Positions 54,124 through 54,440 of a stretch of DNA of 54,440 bases are shown one piece after another. The position numbers and the translations under genes were made by a program. Positions within the stretch are counted from its first letter, which is position 1. Each line of letters starts with the position of its first letter. A model generated the notes under the pieces. That model was not told where the DNA came from. It was given only the letters and a program-made list of their open reading frames with translations, and did not search any database. Origin of the DNA: Allobosea sp. CS1GBMeth4 (lineage in GTDB: Bacteria > Pseudomonadota > Alphaproteobacteria > Rhizobiales > Beijerinckiaceae); assembly GCF_900185715.1 (NCBI RefSeq), contig NZ_FYAS01000020.1:1-54440 (forward strand), given 5' to 3'.

Positions 54124-54440
54124 TCAGGGCTTCAGCTGGGGAACCTGCTTGGGGCTGTTGAGATCGAAGGTCTTGTTCAGCAGGGGGTCGCGCGCCGTGC
54201 CTTCCGAAGCGTCGAAGGCGCGCGCCCTGGTGCCGGCCGGGCCGGCTCCGGCGCCAGCTTGCCCGGGCTGGCCAGCCGCGGCGCGGCGGTTGCCCGGGAC
54301 CGGGAAGGTCTCCGGCTCGCCCTGGCCGGGCGTGCTCGCGGCCTGGCCATCCGGCCGGGCTCCGGCCGGGGCCTCGGTGCGCTGATCCGGAGCCGGCGGC
54401 GGCTCGGCGCGATCGACGCCGCTGTCGAGCGGCGGGCGGG
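54124..54440 (-). CDS. mltG: Endolytic transglycosylase MltG, C-terminal fragment (5' end outside window)
   Basis: About 105 codons are visible. Most are a Pro/Gly/Ala-rich low-complexity tail; the end reads RAFDASEGTARDPLLNKTFD followed by LNSPKQVPQLKP. This DPLxNKTFDLN tail after a disordered stretch is the usual end of Rhizobiales MltG proteins, and mltG-yicC-gmk is a conserved order. The catalytic domain lies beyond the window, so the assignment rests on the tail and on synteny. Confidence 0.7.
   Translation of the reverse strand, partial: RPPLDSGVDRAEPPPAPDQRTEAPAGARPDGQAASTPGQGEPETFPVPGNRRAAAGQPGQAGAGAGPAGTRARAFDASEGTARDPLLNKTFDLNSPKQVPQLKP

Noticed and set aside
1..54440. tRNA, rRNA, CRISPR array, insertion sequence or prophage
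   Set aside because: No cloverleaf-like intergenic sequence, no regularly spaced repeats, no transposase, integrase or phage genes were seen. A covariance-model tRNA scan was not possible.
34595..54440. Genomic-island boundary or attachment site beside the T6SS locus
   Set aside because: The flanking genes are housekeeping with similar base composition, and no direct repeats or integrase were found.

Overview
The window is GC-rich chromosomal DNA from an alphaproteobacterium, most likely of the order Hyphomicrobiales (Rhizobiales). The basis is the conserved lptF-lptG-lptD-pdxA-ksgA / gmk-yicC-mltG block, a short-form ProRS, DUF2778 and RIME-like palindrome signatures, and the codon bias. 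A Bosea-like genus would fit, but that is inference. About 45 protein genes can be supported. I saw no rRNA, tRNA, CRISPR array, insertion sequence or prophage.

Layout. 1-3.6 kb: the 3' end of a chemoreceptor with a CheR-docking tail and a clean intrinsic terminator, then an anchored DUF2778 L,D-transpeptidase-like protein, a VOC-family dioxygenase and a small secreted protein whose ribosome binding site lies in a perfect hairpin. 3.6-11.7 kb: a catabolic cluster that reads as aerobic CoA-dependent anthranilate (2-aminobenzoate) degradation. It holds a two-domain 2-aminobenzoyl-CoA monooxygenase/reductase transcribed leftward, and SDR, MarR, enoyl-CoA hydratase, acyl-CoA dehydrogenase, aryl-CoA ligase and a RidA-fold protein transcribed rightward. 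Two related operator-like sites sit in the AT-rich divergent promoter region. 11.8-18.1 kb: a four-EF-hand protein, the cysH-cysD-cysN sulfate activation operon (CysN carries an extra DUF2061-like membrane domain), small ORFs and an M23 peptidase.

18.3-34.6 kb: a type VI secretion locus. Leftward from a strong promoter: OmpA-like protein, tssA, tssB, tssC, hcp, tssE, tssF, tssG, clpV. Rightward: vgrG, a small T6SS-associated gene, tagH. The membrane complex (tssJ, tssL, tssM), tssK and PAAR are not in the window. The last gene (18312-19097) converges on clpV and encodes an unannotated protein with a His-Cys pair laid out as in caspase/DUF4347-type folds. It is the best candidate here for an undescribed effector or associated protease.

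34.6-54.4 kb: housekeeping genes, namely lolD/lolE, proS, coaD, a second chemoreceptor, an ABC-F ATPase, a lipoprotein, holC, pepA, the LPS-export genes lptF/lptG/lptD followed directly by pdxA and ksgA (surA, often between lptD and pdxA in relatives, is absent), and gmk, yicC and the 3' end of mltG on the opposite strand.
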